Shown here: positions 41,310 through 50,790 of the stretch, one piece after another
Numbering within the stretch: position 1 is the stretch's first letter
Layout of the letters: each line of letters opens with the position of its first letter
From: Oscillospiraceae bacterium
GTDB taxonomy: Bacteria; Bacillota; Clostridia; Oscillospirales; Oscillospiraceae
Assembly: GCA_031261635.1 (NCBI GenBank)
Contig: JAISJH010000018.1
Location: 1-64,000 of the forward strand
Direction of reading: 5' to 3'
Length of the DNA stretch: 64,000 nt
Made by a program: the position numbers and the translations under genes
Notes under the pieces: model-generated
What the model was told of the DNA's origin: nothing
What the model saw: the letters and a program-made list of their open reading frames with translations, nothing else
Database searches by the model: none

Positions 41310-43271
41310 ATGGCAAAGCAGATTAACTATGGCAGCGAACCCGCTAAGTGGCCGTACCCGGTGCGGTACGATGTTGAGAACCGCGTAGAAACGGACGTGC
41401 TGATTATCGGCGCGGGCGTAGCGGGGGCAATGGCGGGGCTAAGGGCTGCGCGGCGCGGAGTAAAGGTCGCCGTAGTCGACAAGTCGCCCGTGGACACCAG
41501 CGGAAGCGGGGGAAGCGGGCTTGACCACTACCTCGACTGCTTCTCAAACCCCGACTGCGCGATAACGCCGGAGGAAGTTATGGACCTGCCCCACGAGGAA
41601 AATTACTTTATGCCGCGCCGTGACCACAGGTCGTACATACATATGAAAGGCTCCTGGGAAAACCTCCTCGAAATGGAAAAACTGGGGCTGCACTTCCGCG
41701 ACGAGGAGGACGAATTTAAGGGCGCGCCGTTCCGCGACGATAAGACAAAGATTATGTACGCCTACGATTATAAAACCCGCTCGTCAATCCGTCTGCGCGG
41801 CGGCGCGGCGCTCAAAAAGCATATGCGTGACGGTCTCGCTAAGGAGGCGACCGTGGCGCTTTACGAGCGTGTTATGATTACGTCGCTTTTAACGGAAAAC
41901 GGCAAGCCGGGGGCGCGGATAACGGGCGCAACGGGCTTTAACGAGGAAAGCGGCGAGTTCTACGTATTCAGCGCGAAGTGCGTTATTATCAGCACTGCCG
42001 GAGTATCAATGCAGGGTACGCAGACCTGGACGTTTAACTCTGAAATGTTCGCAAACGGCTACAGGGCAGACCCGCGCAATACCGGGGACGGCGTGGCAAT
42101 GGCGTGGAACGCGGGCGCGGAACTCTACAGCGAGGAATCCTTCGGGCAAAGTATGATGACAGGTCCCTTCGGCTGGCCCTGGTACGGTATCGGCAACCCC
42201 GACAATACCTGGCACCCCTGTACTATTGTCGATAACAAGGGTACGGTAATACCGTGGATAGACTCGCAGGGCAATCCGATTACAACTGTTGAGGAGCGCA
42301 CCTTACCCGCGCCCGGCGAGAGGTTTATGAGTATGAACCGCCCTACGCCCTATATCGACCCGGAGCTTATTCGCAACGGAACGTATGAGCTGCCGCTCTG
42401 GGCTGATTTATCGTCGCTTCCCGAACACGAGCGGCGCGGTATCTGGGGCTTGATGGTCGGCAACGAGGGACGGACGCGCTACGCGGTCTACGACTACTAC
42501 AACAAGGCGGGTTTTAACCCCGACACGGATATGCTGCAATGCCCTGTTATGACGCCTGAAAACTTCGGGAACCGCTGGAAAGACTGGTTCCAGGGCGAAC
42601 CCGATAACAATAAATTCTGGAAAGCCGACACGCTAAAGGGCATAGCGAGCGACTGGAAGCAGATGTCAAATGTCGAGGGTCTATTCGTATCCGGCTCGGA
42701 ATCGGGGCAGGGCGGCGCGGTAGCGGGTTCCTCCGGCGGCTACGCGGGAAACCGCGCGGCAGAATACGCGCTAAAGGTAACGCGCGGGCAGATAAGCGAA
42801 GCGCAGGTTGCGGCAGAAAAAGAGCGCGTATACGCTCCCGTAAAACGCGCGGGAAACGAGGAAGCCTCCGTAAGCTGGAAAGAGCTGTGGATGGGCTTAA
42901 ACCGCGTTATGCAGCAGGACTGCGGGGAGTTTCGCTCGGTTGCGCTCTGTAAGCACGGTCTGATGTGGCTTGACAGTATCAAGAAGCACGAAATGCGGCT
43001 CACTTACGCGCGAAATCCTCACGAACTGGCGCGTGTGCTTGAAGCGGAGAGCCGCGTTACAGTCGCGGAGATTTATCTCTATCTCTGCCTCGCGAATTTT
43101 GAATCCGAAGCGGAGGGTATTGCGAAAGACAAGCTGATGTTTACAAAGCTTATAGACGGCGAAATGATACGCACATACAAGGAGGACGGCTGGTGGCTGA
43201 AGGCTCCCTACGCCCCTACCTACAAGGAAAACTACGACAATTGCCGCGCGCTTGAAAAGGAGGCACAGTGA
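41310..43271 (+). CDS. FAD-binding fumarate reductase/AprA-like flavoprotein
   Basis: VLIIGAGVAGAMAGLRAARRGVKVAVVDKSPVDTSGSGGSGLDHYLDC; 653 aa, followed directly by a 2x[4Fe-4S] ferredoxin. Confidence 0.8.
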   Translation: MAKQINYGSEPAKWPYPVRYDVENRVETDVLIIGAGVAGAMAGLRAARRGVKVAVVDKSPVDTSGSGGSGLDHYLDCFSNPDCAITPEEVMDLPHEENYFMPRRDHRSYIHMKGSWENLLEMEKLGLHFRDEEDEFKGAPFRDDKTKIMYAYDYKTRSSIRLRGGAALKKHMRDGLAKEATVALYERVMITSLLTENGKPGARITGATGFNEESGEFYVFSAKCVIISTAGVSMQGTQTWTFNSEMFANGYRADPRNTGDGVAMAWNAGAELYSEESFGQSMMTGPFGWPWYGIGNPDNTWHPCTIVDNKGTVIPWIDSQGNPITTVEERTLPAPGERFMSMNRPTPYIDPELIRNGTYELPLWADLSSLPEHERRGIWGLMVGNEGRTRYAVYDYYNKAGFNPDTDMLQCPVMTPENFGNRWKDWFQGEPDNNKFWKADTLKGIASDWKQMSNVEGLFVSGSESGQGGAVAGSSGGYAGNRAAEYALKVTRGQISEAQVAAEKERVYAPVKRAGNEEASVSWKELWMGLNRVMQQDCGEFRSVALCKHGLMWLDSIKKHEMRLTYARNPHELARVLEAESRVTVAEIYLYLCLANFESEAEGIAKDKLMFTKLIDGEMIRTYKEDGWWLKAPYAPTYKENYDNCRALEKEAQ

Positions 43272-43272
43272 T

Positions 43273-43605
43273 ATGGAAGCGTATTTAGTACCGAACCCGA
43301 TTGCCCCGAACCAAACCGTATCGGTTGACTCGGAGAAATGTATAGCCTGCAACGAGTGTACGCGCCATTGCAGGACGCAGACGCTTATGCCGAACCCCGA
43401 AGCGGGAAACCCGCCGATTGTAATTTACCCTGACGAATGTTGGTTCTGCGGCTGCTGTATTGCCGCCTGTCCTAAAGGCGCGATAACTATGCGCTACCCG
43501 ATTAACCAGCGCGTGTTTTTCAAGCGCAGGGAGAGCGGCGAGGTGTACCGTATAGGCGGCCCCGACGCTCCTCCGCAGACATATTTCAAACCGCCTGTCG
43601 GCTGA
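43273..43605 (+). CDS. 2x[4Fe-4S] ferredoxin (AprB-like)
   Basis: CIACNECTRHC and CWFCGCCIAACPKGAI clusters. Confidence 0.88.
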   Translation: MEAYLVPNPIAPNQTVSVDSEKCIACNECTRHCRTQTLMPNPEAGNPPIVIYPDECWFCGCCIAACPKGAITMRYPINQRVFFKRRESGEVYRIGGPDAPPQTYFKPPVG

Positions 43606-43618
43606 AAAGAGGTTTATT

Positions 43619-44608
43619 ATGACACCTAAAGAAAACTATCTGCGTATGTTAAACCACGAGAGCTACGAATACGTGCCGTCAATGCTCGAGCCGTATATGG
43701 CGGGAGTAACGGACGAGCTTCTAACGCCGCAAATGGCTCCCAACGGACCTATTGTAACAGGCCTCGGCGTGACCTACGTCGGAAGCCCGGATAACGGCTT
43801 CGGGGCTATGCCGAAGCCCGGCGAGGTTGTGCTTGACGATATAACAAAATGGCGCGACATAATAAAACTCCCGGATTTATCGGGGCGCGATAAGGAGGCG
43901 TATTATAAGGCGCGTTCCGGGCAAATTGACCGCTCGCAAGTCGCGGTTGTTACGGACGGCGGCGACTACTTTCTAACGCTCGTCGCGCTTATGGGCTTTG
44001 AAAACGCTATGCTCGCGCTGTATGAGGAGCCGGAGGAAGTGCTTGCCCTGCTTGAACATATCTCAAAGTTTTATATTGAAGTTACAAAGGATATTTTCCG
44101 CTATGTTAAGCCGGAGGTGTATATACTTATGGACGACGACGCGGCTTACCGCGCCCCGTTCTTTTCGCTTGAGATGTACCGTAAGTTTTTCAAGCCCTTT
44201 CATACGCTTCACTGCGACCTTGCGCGTGAGAACGGAGCGTTCATTAACCGCCACGACTGCGGCAAATCAGAGCAGTTTATAGACGACTGGCTCGAAATAG
44301 GCGTTCGCGAGTGGAACCCGATACAGATAACAAACGACTGCAAGGCGATAAAGCAAAAATACTGCGGCAAACTGGTAATGTCCGGCGGCTGGGACAGTCA
44401 GGGCGAACTGGGCGGCAAGACGGTTGACAAGCAAAAGCTTAAGGACGCGTTGGCGGAGTACGTAGACAGCTACGCGCCGGGAGGCGATTTCACGTTCAGC
44501 GCAATGGTAGGAGGAATGGGCGACAACTCCCCCGAGGCAAACGAGCGCCGCGAGATAGTGCGAAGCTTCTTCTTCGACTACGCAAGGGATAAGGTAGGCG
44601 TAAAATAA
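43619..44608 (+). CDS. Uroporphyrinogen decarboxylase (URO-D)/MtaA-like family protein
   Basis: TPKENYLRMLNHESYEYVP N-terminus; DCGKSEQFIDDWLEIGVREWNPIQ; GGWDSQGELGG. Confidence 0.82.
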   Translation: MTPKENYLRMLNHESYEYVPSMLEPYMAGVTDELLTPQMAPNGPIVTGLGVTYVGSPDNGFGAMPKPGEVVLDDITKWRDIIKLPDLSGRDKEAYYKARSGQIDRSQVAVVTDGGDYFLTLVALMGFENAMLALYEEPEEVLALLEHISKFYIEVTKDIFRYVKPEVYILMDDDAAYRAPFFSLEMYRKFFKPFHTLHCDLARENGAFINRHDCGKSEQFIDDWLEIGVREWNPIQITNDCKAIKQKYCGKLVMSGGWDSQGELGGKTVDKQKLKDALAEYVDSYAPGGDFTFSAMVGGMGDNSPEANERREIVRSFFFDYARDKVGVK

Positions 44609-44628
44609 AATCACGTAACAGAACGAAC

Positions 44629-44651
44629 GGGGCGGGTTTCAAACCCGCCCC
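44629..44651. terminator. Palindrome GGGGCGGGTTTCAAACCCGCCCC between convergent genes, candidate bidirectional terminator
   Basis: Perfect inverted repeat in a 46-bp convergent gap; the core recurs at six or more other intergenic sites. Confidence 0.55.
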
Positions 44652-44654
44652 AGT

Positions 44655-45830
44655 TTACACCGGCGCGGGGACTTCCTTCATCGAATACCGCGCCATAACC
44701 GTATCCATATCGCTTACTATATCCGCGTCAAGGCCGCCGTCCGCCGCCATTCTTTGTAAAATCGCCATAGTTTCGCCGTGCGTCCGTTGCCCGTGGTACG
44801 GACGCGCTTCGCTTACCGCTTGATACACGTCGATACAGGCGATAAGCCTCGAGTTAAAATCAAGTCGGGAGGCGTCCAAGCCCCGCGGATAGCCTTTGCC
44901 GTTCAGCTTTTCGTGATGGTTACCCGCCCATTCGCGTATTTCCTCTAAGCCCTCCACGCCTTTCAGCAGCTTTCGAGTTTGGGATACGTGGCTTTTTATT
45001 GTTATAAACTCCTCGTCCGTGAGTTTACCGGCTTTTTCGAGAACTTCGGGCGGTATGGCGAGTTTCCCTAGGTCGTGCAAAGCCGCCGCAAGAAACAGCC
45101 GCGCTTTTTCAGCGCGGCTGAAATCGTAAAACTCGCCCATAAGCCAGGAGCGGTTAGCAATCTGCGAAGTATGGCGGCGCGTGAACTCCGATTTATAGTC
45201 GATAATATGAGCCGCGAGTTCCGCGATTTTCATTAAAGCCGCGTCGTCCGGCTGAATATTCCACGCGGGTATTAAAAGCTCGTCAGTAGCGGCGATATTC
45301 TCGTCGCGAAGTTTTTCAAGCAGTTCATCGCTCAATACGGAACAGAGCGCGTAGGCGGCGCGTTTAGTAAAGCGCGGGTCGCGCTCCGTCCTGCGAAGCA
45401 AAGCGTCTAAATCGCGCGTATTTTGAAAACGGTTTTCAACGTCCGATATATCGGCAATCGCGATAAGCTCCGCGCCTAGCGGGTACTCGCCCTCGCGTTT
45501 GCTGAAGACCCCGCTGCCGTCCGCGTGTTCGTGGTGATAGAGTATGTAGCCGCTGACGTCCGTACCGAGCGGTAGCAGCTCAATATTTCGCTGTCCGAGT
45601 TCGCAGTGCCTCGGCATTGCGGGAGCCTCCGAGAGCGCGGAATCGTGAAACAGAGCACAGGTAGCGAGCGCGGAAATCTCCGTCTCGGATAAACCAAAAT
45701 CACGCGCCATAACAGCGCAGAGCGCGGCGATACGTCTGCCGTGGTTAGTAGTCGCGCCCAAAAGCTCGCTCTCGACAATGTCGAGAGCGTCTGCTATTGC
45801 GCGTATCAGTTGGTCTAAACGTAGTGACAT
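44655..45830 (-). CDS. Protein with tandem HD/HD-GYP-like domains
   Basis: C-terminal HDLGKLAIPPEVL ... HHEKLNGKGYPRGLD; N-terminal ALFHDSALSEA ... HHEHADGSG. Confidence 0.85.
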   Translation of the reverse strand: MSLRLDQLIRAIADALDIVESELLGATTNHGRRIAALCAVMARDFGLSETEISALATCALFHDSALSEAPAMPRHCELGQRNIELLPLGTDVSGYILYHHEHADGSGVFSKREGEYPLGAELIAIADISDVENRFQNTRDLDALLRRTERDPRFTKRAAYALCSVLSDELLEKLRDENIAATDELLIPAWNIQPDDAALMKIAELAAHIIDYKSEFTRRHTSQIANRSWLMGEFYDFSRAEKARLFLAAALHDLGKLAIPPEVLEKAGKLTDEEFITIKSHVSQTRKLLKGVEGLEEIREWAGNHHEKLNGKGYPRGLDASRLDFNSRLIACIDVYQAVSEARPYHGQRTHGETMAILQRMAADGGLDADIVSDMDTVMARYSMKEVPAPV

Positions 45831-45836
45831 AACTTT

Positions 45837-46244
45837 TCAGCCTCCGGCCGCCTTGACGTGCGCGGCGACTTTGACGTCCTCGCGCTTGATGTGCGTTATC
45901 AGCCAGCCGCCTATTTGGGCGTTTACTTTGCCGACCAGCGGAACCGTGGGACCGTCTTTGCGAAGCTCGTCGCCGAGTATTCTGACGCTCTGCTTGAAAC
46001 CGTCGTGCAGTTTTTTGTGATTTACGCAATCGGGATATTTATACTGCTGCTGAAGTTTTTCCTCGTCTCCGAAGTGCTTATTAGTATAGTCGGAGAGGAA
46101 TTTCAGCGTCGGTTCAAGCTGTGCGCGGCCTTTGCCGCCGTTGCAGGCGTTAAGTAGGTCGTCGATAGCCTTTATGAGTTCCTTGTGCTGGGAATCAATC
46201 ATATTGTTTCCCGTAACTAAGTCCGGCGTAAAAGTATAGGCCAT
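45837..46244 (-). CDS. Bacteriohemerythrin
   Basis: IDSQHKELIKAIDDLLNAC ... HFGDEEKLQQQYKYPDCVNHKKLHDGF. Confidence 0.92.
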   Translation of the reverse strand: MAYTFTPDLVTGNNMIDSQHKELIKAIDDLLNACNGGKGRAQLEPTLKFLSDYTNKHFGDEEKLQQQYKYPDCVNHKKLHDGFKQSVRILGDELRKDGPTVPLVGKVNAQIGGWLITHIKREDVKVAAHVKAAGG

Positions 46245-46801
46245 TAGTTAAAATACCTCGCAAGGAGGCCTTCAAACCCGCGCCCGTGCCGCGCTTCGTC
46301 TTTAGCCATTTCGTGAACGGTGTCGTGAATAGCGTCGTAGCCGAGTTCCTTGGCCTTTTTGGCAAGCTCGAATTTACCCGCCGTAGCGCCGTTTTCAGCC
46401 AAAGCGCGAAGCTCGATGTTTTTCTTAGTGTCCGGGTAGACAATCTCACCTAAGAGCTCGGCAAATCTCGACGCGTGGTCGGCTTCCTCCAGCGCGTAGC
46501 GTTTGAACGCTTCGGCGACTTCGGGATAGCCCTCGCGGTCAGCCTGACGGCTCATTGCGATGTACATTCCGACTTCGGAACATTCGCCGTTGAAGTTGTC
46601 AACAAGACCCTGGTAAACCCAGTCGTCAATAGTACCCTTCTTGCCCGCGCCGATAACGTGTTCGGTAGCGTAGACTGTGGCACTGGCGGTTTCCTTGACT
46701 TCCTTGAACTTTTCAGCCCCCACCCCGCAGAGCGGACAAACATCGGGCGCGGAATTTCCCTCGTGAACATAGCCGCAAACTTCACAGATATACTTTTTCA
46801 T
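46244..46801 (-). CDS. Reverse-type rubrerythrin (N-terminal rubredoxin domain)
   Basis: [27 protein letters not shown] then ferritin-like diiron domain ([20 protein letters not shown]). Confidence 0.92.
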   Translation of the reverse strand: MKKYICEVCGYVHEGNSAPDVCPLCGVGAEKFKEVKETASATVYATEHVIGAGKKGTIDDWVYQGLVDNFNGECSEVGMYIAMSRQADREGYPEVAEAFKRYALEEADHASRFAELLGEIVYPDTKKNIELRALAENGATAGKFELAKKAKELGYDAIHDTVHEMAKDEARHGRGFEGLLARYFN

Positions 46802-46862
46802 AGTGATAATCCTCCAAAGATTTATTGATATCTAAAACCTAATAGGAATTAGTATTGATAAG

Positions 46863-46891
46863 AGTATAACATATATTTACTCGTTTGTCAA
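46863..46891 (-). promoter_or_regulatory. SigA-type promoter of the rubrerythrin-hemerythrin-HD-GYP operon
   Basis: Reverse strand TTGACA, 17-bp spacer, TATACT. Confidence 0.82.
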
Positions 46892-46903
46892 GAGGTTTTT
46901 TTC

Positions 46904-47745
46904 AGTTAACAGTTATCAAATATCAAATATCAGAGACGATGGTTCAGTTAACAGTTAGCAAATATCAAATATCAGAGACGGGGGGCGCACACGGGGGTTG
47001 CGCCCTGCGGGGGACACCCCCCGCCTCTGCGGGCGGCACGTGCGCTCTCTAAAGAGGGGGGCTTTGGAGGGTGGGACGGGGGTTGCGGGGGACGCCCTGC
47101 GGGGGAACCACCCTGCCGCCTGCGGGCGGCACCCCTCCCAAGAGGGGAATGGGTTTGGACGTGGGTTGCGGGGTTGCGGGTTGTTGCGGTTCGTAGGGGC
47201 GGGTTTGAAACCCGCCCTCTCCCGTAAATTCCCCTCCTGGGAGGGAACGCACCGCGTAGCGCCGGGGTGGTATCCCGCGCCGTGCGCGGACGTAACCCCG
47301 TCCAACGTCCCGGCGCATTGCGCCGGGACAGGGCAGGGCTTCGCCCTACCCGTCTTTGCGAAGCGCCACCGCACTTGCGATACGTACCGATGATATGCGG
47401 CGAAGCAATCCAGGGTTGACGTAGAACCTAGCGATACGTAGGCTGTATGTTATCCCCCCGGCACTGGATTGCTTCGCACCTGTAACGTCCTACGTATCGC
47501 AGGCCTACCGGTGCTTCGCAAAGACGGTGCGCCGGAGGGCGCACCACGGGCAGGGCGACGCCCTGTCCTGTCCCGGCGCAATGCGCCGGGACGGTGGACG
47601 TGAGTACGCCGCGCACGGCGCGGGGTGGGCGGGTTTGAAACCCGCCCCTACGTTTACGTTGTGCGTTCCCCGCAACCCCCGTCCAAACCCTCGTCTCTGA
47701 TATTTGATATTTGATAACTGTTATCTGAATTATAACTGTTATCTG
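46904..47745. repeat. Composite repeat island bracketed by inverted boundary repeats
   Basis: Two left copies (46904-46939, 46944-46980) and a right copy at about 47692-47729. Confidence 0.85.
47351..47526. repeat. Four-way-junction repeat, copy 7
   Basis: Outer stem CGTCTTTGCGA/CGCAAAGACG; second arm GCACC/GGTGC; the first arm is an exception to perfect pairing. Confidence 0.82.
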
Positions 47746-47747
47746 AA

Positions 47748-49592
47748 TTAAACGCGTTCAAAATCAGCCGCGCCGTGCTTACACAGGGGGCAGATTATAT
47801 CCTCCGGCAATACGTCGCCCTCGTGGAAGTAGCCGCAGATTTTGCAGATGTAGCCGCGTTTCTTTTCCTTTTGCGGAGCGGGCTTAGGTTTAATGCGGTC
47901 GAAGTAGTAGGAGTACGTAACGGACGGAGCCGGCGACAGCACAGCCGCTTCCGTTACGTTCGCGATAAAGAGCGTATGCGTGCCGTAGTCGTAGCAGTCG
48001 ATAACGTCGCAGGCGATGTACGCGTTCGAGCAAAACGGTATGTATACTAAGCCGCTCTGACTGCGCGGCAAGGTTGTACCGGCAAATTTATCAACATCAC
48101 GCCCGCTTTGGAAACCGTAGTGCTTGAAAACATCGAAGGGGGTATCCGTACTAAGCACGGAAACGCAGAATTTTTTAGAGTTCATAACCAAATCGTGAGT
48201 AAAGTTCGCCTTATTGACCGCGATAGTGATACGCTTGGGGTTGTCCGTAACCTGCAAGACCGTGTTAATAACGCAGGCGTTGTCCCTGCCGCCGTCACGC
48301 GCGGACAGTATGAACAGCCCGTAGGAGAGCTTGAAAAACGTCGCCGGGTCAATCGCCGCGCTCTGCTCTGACGCCGGAGCGGCGGCCTTTGGCTTCGGAA
48401 ACGTATCCGCTATAGCGTCGGCGAGTTTTTCAAGCTCGCCTAATTGCGCCGGTTTAAGTGAGGAGTTTATTGTAAGCGTATTCTCTAAAATAGTAAAACC
48501 TTTCAGCCCCGACAAAATCCCGCTCATAAGTTCCGCGGACTGCGCCGCCCAGGAACCGTTTTCAATCAGCGCGACGGTGCGGTTTTCAAGCTCGTGAGCG
48601 GCGATATCGCGAAGCAGGCTCTCCATAGGAGCGAAAATCCCGGCGTTATAGGTCGCGCTCGCGAATACAAGGTGCGAATACTTGAACGCGTCGGCAAGTA
48701 TATAACTCGAATCCGATACGGAAACATCGTGCAGAACGGTTTTCAAGTCGCGCTCGTTTAGCTTGCTTGCTAAAATTTCCGCCGCGTTGCGCGTATTGCC
48801 GTAGACCGAGCCGTAGACAATCAGCACGGCGTTGACCTCCGGCGTGTAATTCGCCCAGAGACGGTATTTTTCTATCAACCAACTTATATCGCGCCGCCAA
48901 ATCGGACCGTGCAGCGGGCAAATCCGCGCTATATCAAGCGTTTCAAGTACGTCAAGCACCGCGTTAACCTGCGTGCTGTATTTCCCGACTATACCGCAGT
49001 AATATCGCCGCGCGTCGTCGAGATGTTCGTTTTCAAACTCCGCTTCGTCGGCAAAGATTGCGCCGTTTAACGCGCCGAAGGTTCCGAACGCGTCCGCTGA
49101 AAACAGCGTCTTGTCAAAGGTGTCATACGCGACCATAACCTCCGGCCAGTGTACCATAGGCGCCTCGGTAAAGACAAAACTGTGCCGCCCGGTTTCGAGC
49201 GTTCCGCCGTCTGTTACTATAAGCGTCTGAACATCGCGGTTAAAGCGGTTGAAATTCTGTATCATCTCAAGCGACTTTTCGTTGACGACAAGCGTAACCT
49301 CCGGGTAGCGCAGAACGAGTTCCGCGAGCGTCCCCCCGTGGTCGGGTTCGGCGTGGCTCACTACCGCGTAGTCAAGGCTTCGCCCGTTCAGCACCGCCGC
49401 CAGGTTTTCAAAAAACACTTCGGCGACAGAGCGGTCTACGGTATCGAAAAGCACGGTCTTATCGTCCAGCACAACGTAGGAATTGTAGGACACGCCCTTC
49501 GGAACAGGGTAGACATTCTCAAAGAGCGCGATACGCCTGTCGCTCGCCCCGATATAGTACAGGTCCTCCGAGATTTTTCGGTAATTAGTCAT
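47748..49592 (-). CDS. FprA-type flavodiiron protein fused to flavin reductase and rubredoxin domains
   Basis: HAEPDHGGTL metallo-lactamase motif, flavodoxin VLIVYGSVYGNTRNAAEILA, flavin-reductase domain, C-terminal CKICGYFHEGDVLPEDIICPLCKHG. Confidence 0.92.
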   Translation of the reverse strand: MTNYRKISEDLYYIGASDRRIALFENVYPVPKGVSYNSYVVLDDKTVLFDTVDRSVAEVFFENLAAVLNGRSLDYAVVSHAEPDHGGTLAELVLRYPEVTLVVNEKSLEMIQNFNRFNRDVQTLIVTDGGTLETGRHSFVFTEAPMVHWPEVMVAYDTFDKTLFSADAFGTFGALNGAIFADEAEFENEHLDDARRYYCGIVGKYSTQVNAVLDVLETLDIARICPLHGPIWRRDISWLIEKYRLWANYTPEVNAVLIVYGSVYGNTRNAAEILASKLNERDLKTVLHDVSVSDSSYILADAFKYSHLVFASATYNAGIFAPMESLLRDIAAHELENRTVALIENGSWAAQSAELMSGILSGLKGFTILENTLTINSSLKPAQLGELEKLADAIADTFPKPKAAAPASEQSAAIDPATFFKLSYGLFILSARDGGRDNACVINTVLQVTDNPKRITIAVNKANFTHDLVMNSKKFCVSVLSTDTPFDVFKHYGFQSGRDVDKFAGTTLPRSQSGLVYIPFCSNAYIACDVIDCYDYGTHTLFIANVTEAAVLSPAPSVTYSYYFDRIKPKPAPQKEKKRGYICKICGYFHEGDVLPEDIICPLCKHGAADFERV

Positions 49593-49622
49593 TTCTGAAA
49601 CTCCTCATTATAGTTGATTGAT

Positions 49623-50006
49623 TTATTCAGCGGCACAGTCCGGGCAAAGCCCCAGAAACAGCAGCTCGAAACCCGTTATTCTACAGCCCGAAGATTCGGC
49701 CTGAGCGAGTTCGAGCGGATTAAAGCCCGGAACGCTTATATCGGTAACGCGCTTGCAGGAGCCGCAAAGCAAATGCAGGTGAGGTTCCGTATTGCCGTCA
49801 TAATGGTCGCCGGAATCGGGAACGTGAAGCTGAAGCACCGTCCCCTGCCCGGCAAACTGGTTAAGGACACGGTAAACAGTGGCGCGGCTGATAGTGGGAA
49901 TAAGCAGTGAAACGTGTTCGTACACATTTTCCGCGGTGGGGTGAGTACCGCTCAGAGCGTATAGGGCGTTCAAAATGCTCTGCTTCTGATGAGTCTTGCG
50001 TTCCAT
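49623..50006 (-). CDS. Fur-family regulator (PerR-like)
   Basis: HPTAENVYEHVSLLIPTISRATVYRVLNQF; HLHLLCGSCK and CPDC metal sites; divergent from nothing, upstream of the FprA gene on the same strand. Confidence 0.88.
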   Translation of the reverse strand: MERKTHQKQSILNALYALSGTHPTAENVYEHVSLLIPTISRATVYRVLNQFAGQGTVLQLHVPDSGDHYDGNTEPHLHLLCGSCKRVTDISVPGFNPLELAQAESSGCRITGFELLFLGLCPDCAAE

Positions 50007-50040
50007 AGGCAATACCCTCCAATATAATAATTACTCCTTA

Positions 50041-50069
50041 ATGATAATACATCTCAATTGATTTGTCAA
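50041..50069 (-). promoter_or_regulatory. SigA-type promoter of the Fur-family gene
   Basis: Reverse strand TTGACA, 17-bp spacer, TATCAT. Confidence 0.7.
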
Positions 50070-50219
50070 GCGGTTTTTTTCAAATAACAGATATCAAATA
50101 TCAGATGTCCGCGCACGGCGCGGGGACACCCCCCGCCTCTGCGGAGGCAGTGCGTCCTCTAAAGAGGGGGGCTTTGGAGGGTTAGGACGCGAGGGAGGGC
50201 TAAATATATGCTGCGACGT

Positions 50220-50311
50220 GTAGGGGCGGGGCTTGCCCCGCCCGGATTACCAATTTTCGCCGGTTGTCAATTTTATCCGCACAATCCGGGCGAGGCAAGC
50301 CTCGCCCCTAC
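50220..50311. repeat. GTAGGGG...CCCCTAC two-arm palindromic repeat
   Basis: Left arm CGGGGC-TT-GCCCCG, right arm CGAGGC-AA-GCCTCG. Confidence 0.75.
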
Positions 50312-50372
50312 AAGCCACAGCGCAAAATGTCCAATCCCTTGAAAGGGAGTAGTCAAAAACGTTGTACGCCCT

Positions 50373-50470
50373 GTAGGGGGCGATGCCCACATCGCCCCAA
50401 GAATTGCACAAGCGCACGTATTGCGCAGAATGTCAAAACCCGGCGGGACGATGTGGGCATCGTCCCCTAC
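50373..50470. repeat. GTAGGGG...CCCCTAC two-arm palindromic repeat
   Basis: Left GGGCGATGCCCACATCGCCC, right GGGACGATGTGGGCATCGTCCC. Confidence 0.8.
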
Positions 50471-50511
50471 ATAGCCACAGCGTAAAATGTCCACTACCTT
50501 GAAAAACCCAC

Positions 50512-50540
50512 TTGACAAAGCAAAAACTATCTGTTATACT
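50512..50540 (+). promoter_or_regulatory. SigA-type promoter of infC-rpmI-rplT
   Basis: TTGACA (50512-50517), 17-bp spacer, TATACT (50535-50540). Confidence 0.85.
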
Positions 50541-50790
50541 ATACAGCGAGAGTAAGAAGGGCTTGCGCCCTCGCCCGGTATCGCTGTGCGCGACATATGC
50601 GGTCGGAGCTAATATTTCGTTTACTTAGCCGTGTTTTTACAGCGGCTAAGGTGTACGTATGTTAGCGCGGGGTGACTTGACACTCGCGCTTTTTTCATCG
50701 CAAAACGCAAAATCTGCCCCCCGCGCAGGGCGCGGAAAATTGTCAACTGTCAATTATCAATTGTCAATTGTAAAGAGGAGGCGAAACACT
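50541..50790 (+). promoter_or_regulatory. Long infC leader with hairpin CTTAGCCG-N11-CGGCTAAG (50624-50650)
   Basis: About 240 nt between -10 and start codon; a regulatory leader (as in L20-controlled operons) is plausible but not proven. Confidence 0.4.

Noticed and set aside
46955-47616. ORFs 46955-47374, 46998-47393, 47049-47318, 47428-47616
   Set aside because: Repeat-derived, Arg/Pro-rich, no recognisable domain.
50659-50790. GTG/ATG start at 50659 for infC
   Set aside because: The added residues precede a strong SD and partly derive from a TGTCAATTATCAATTGTCAATTG repeat.
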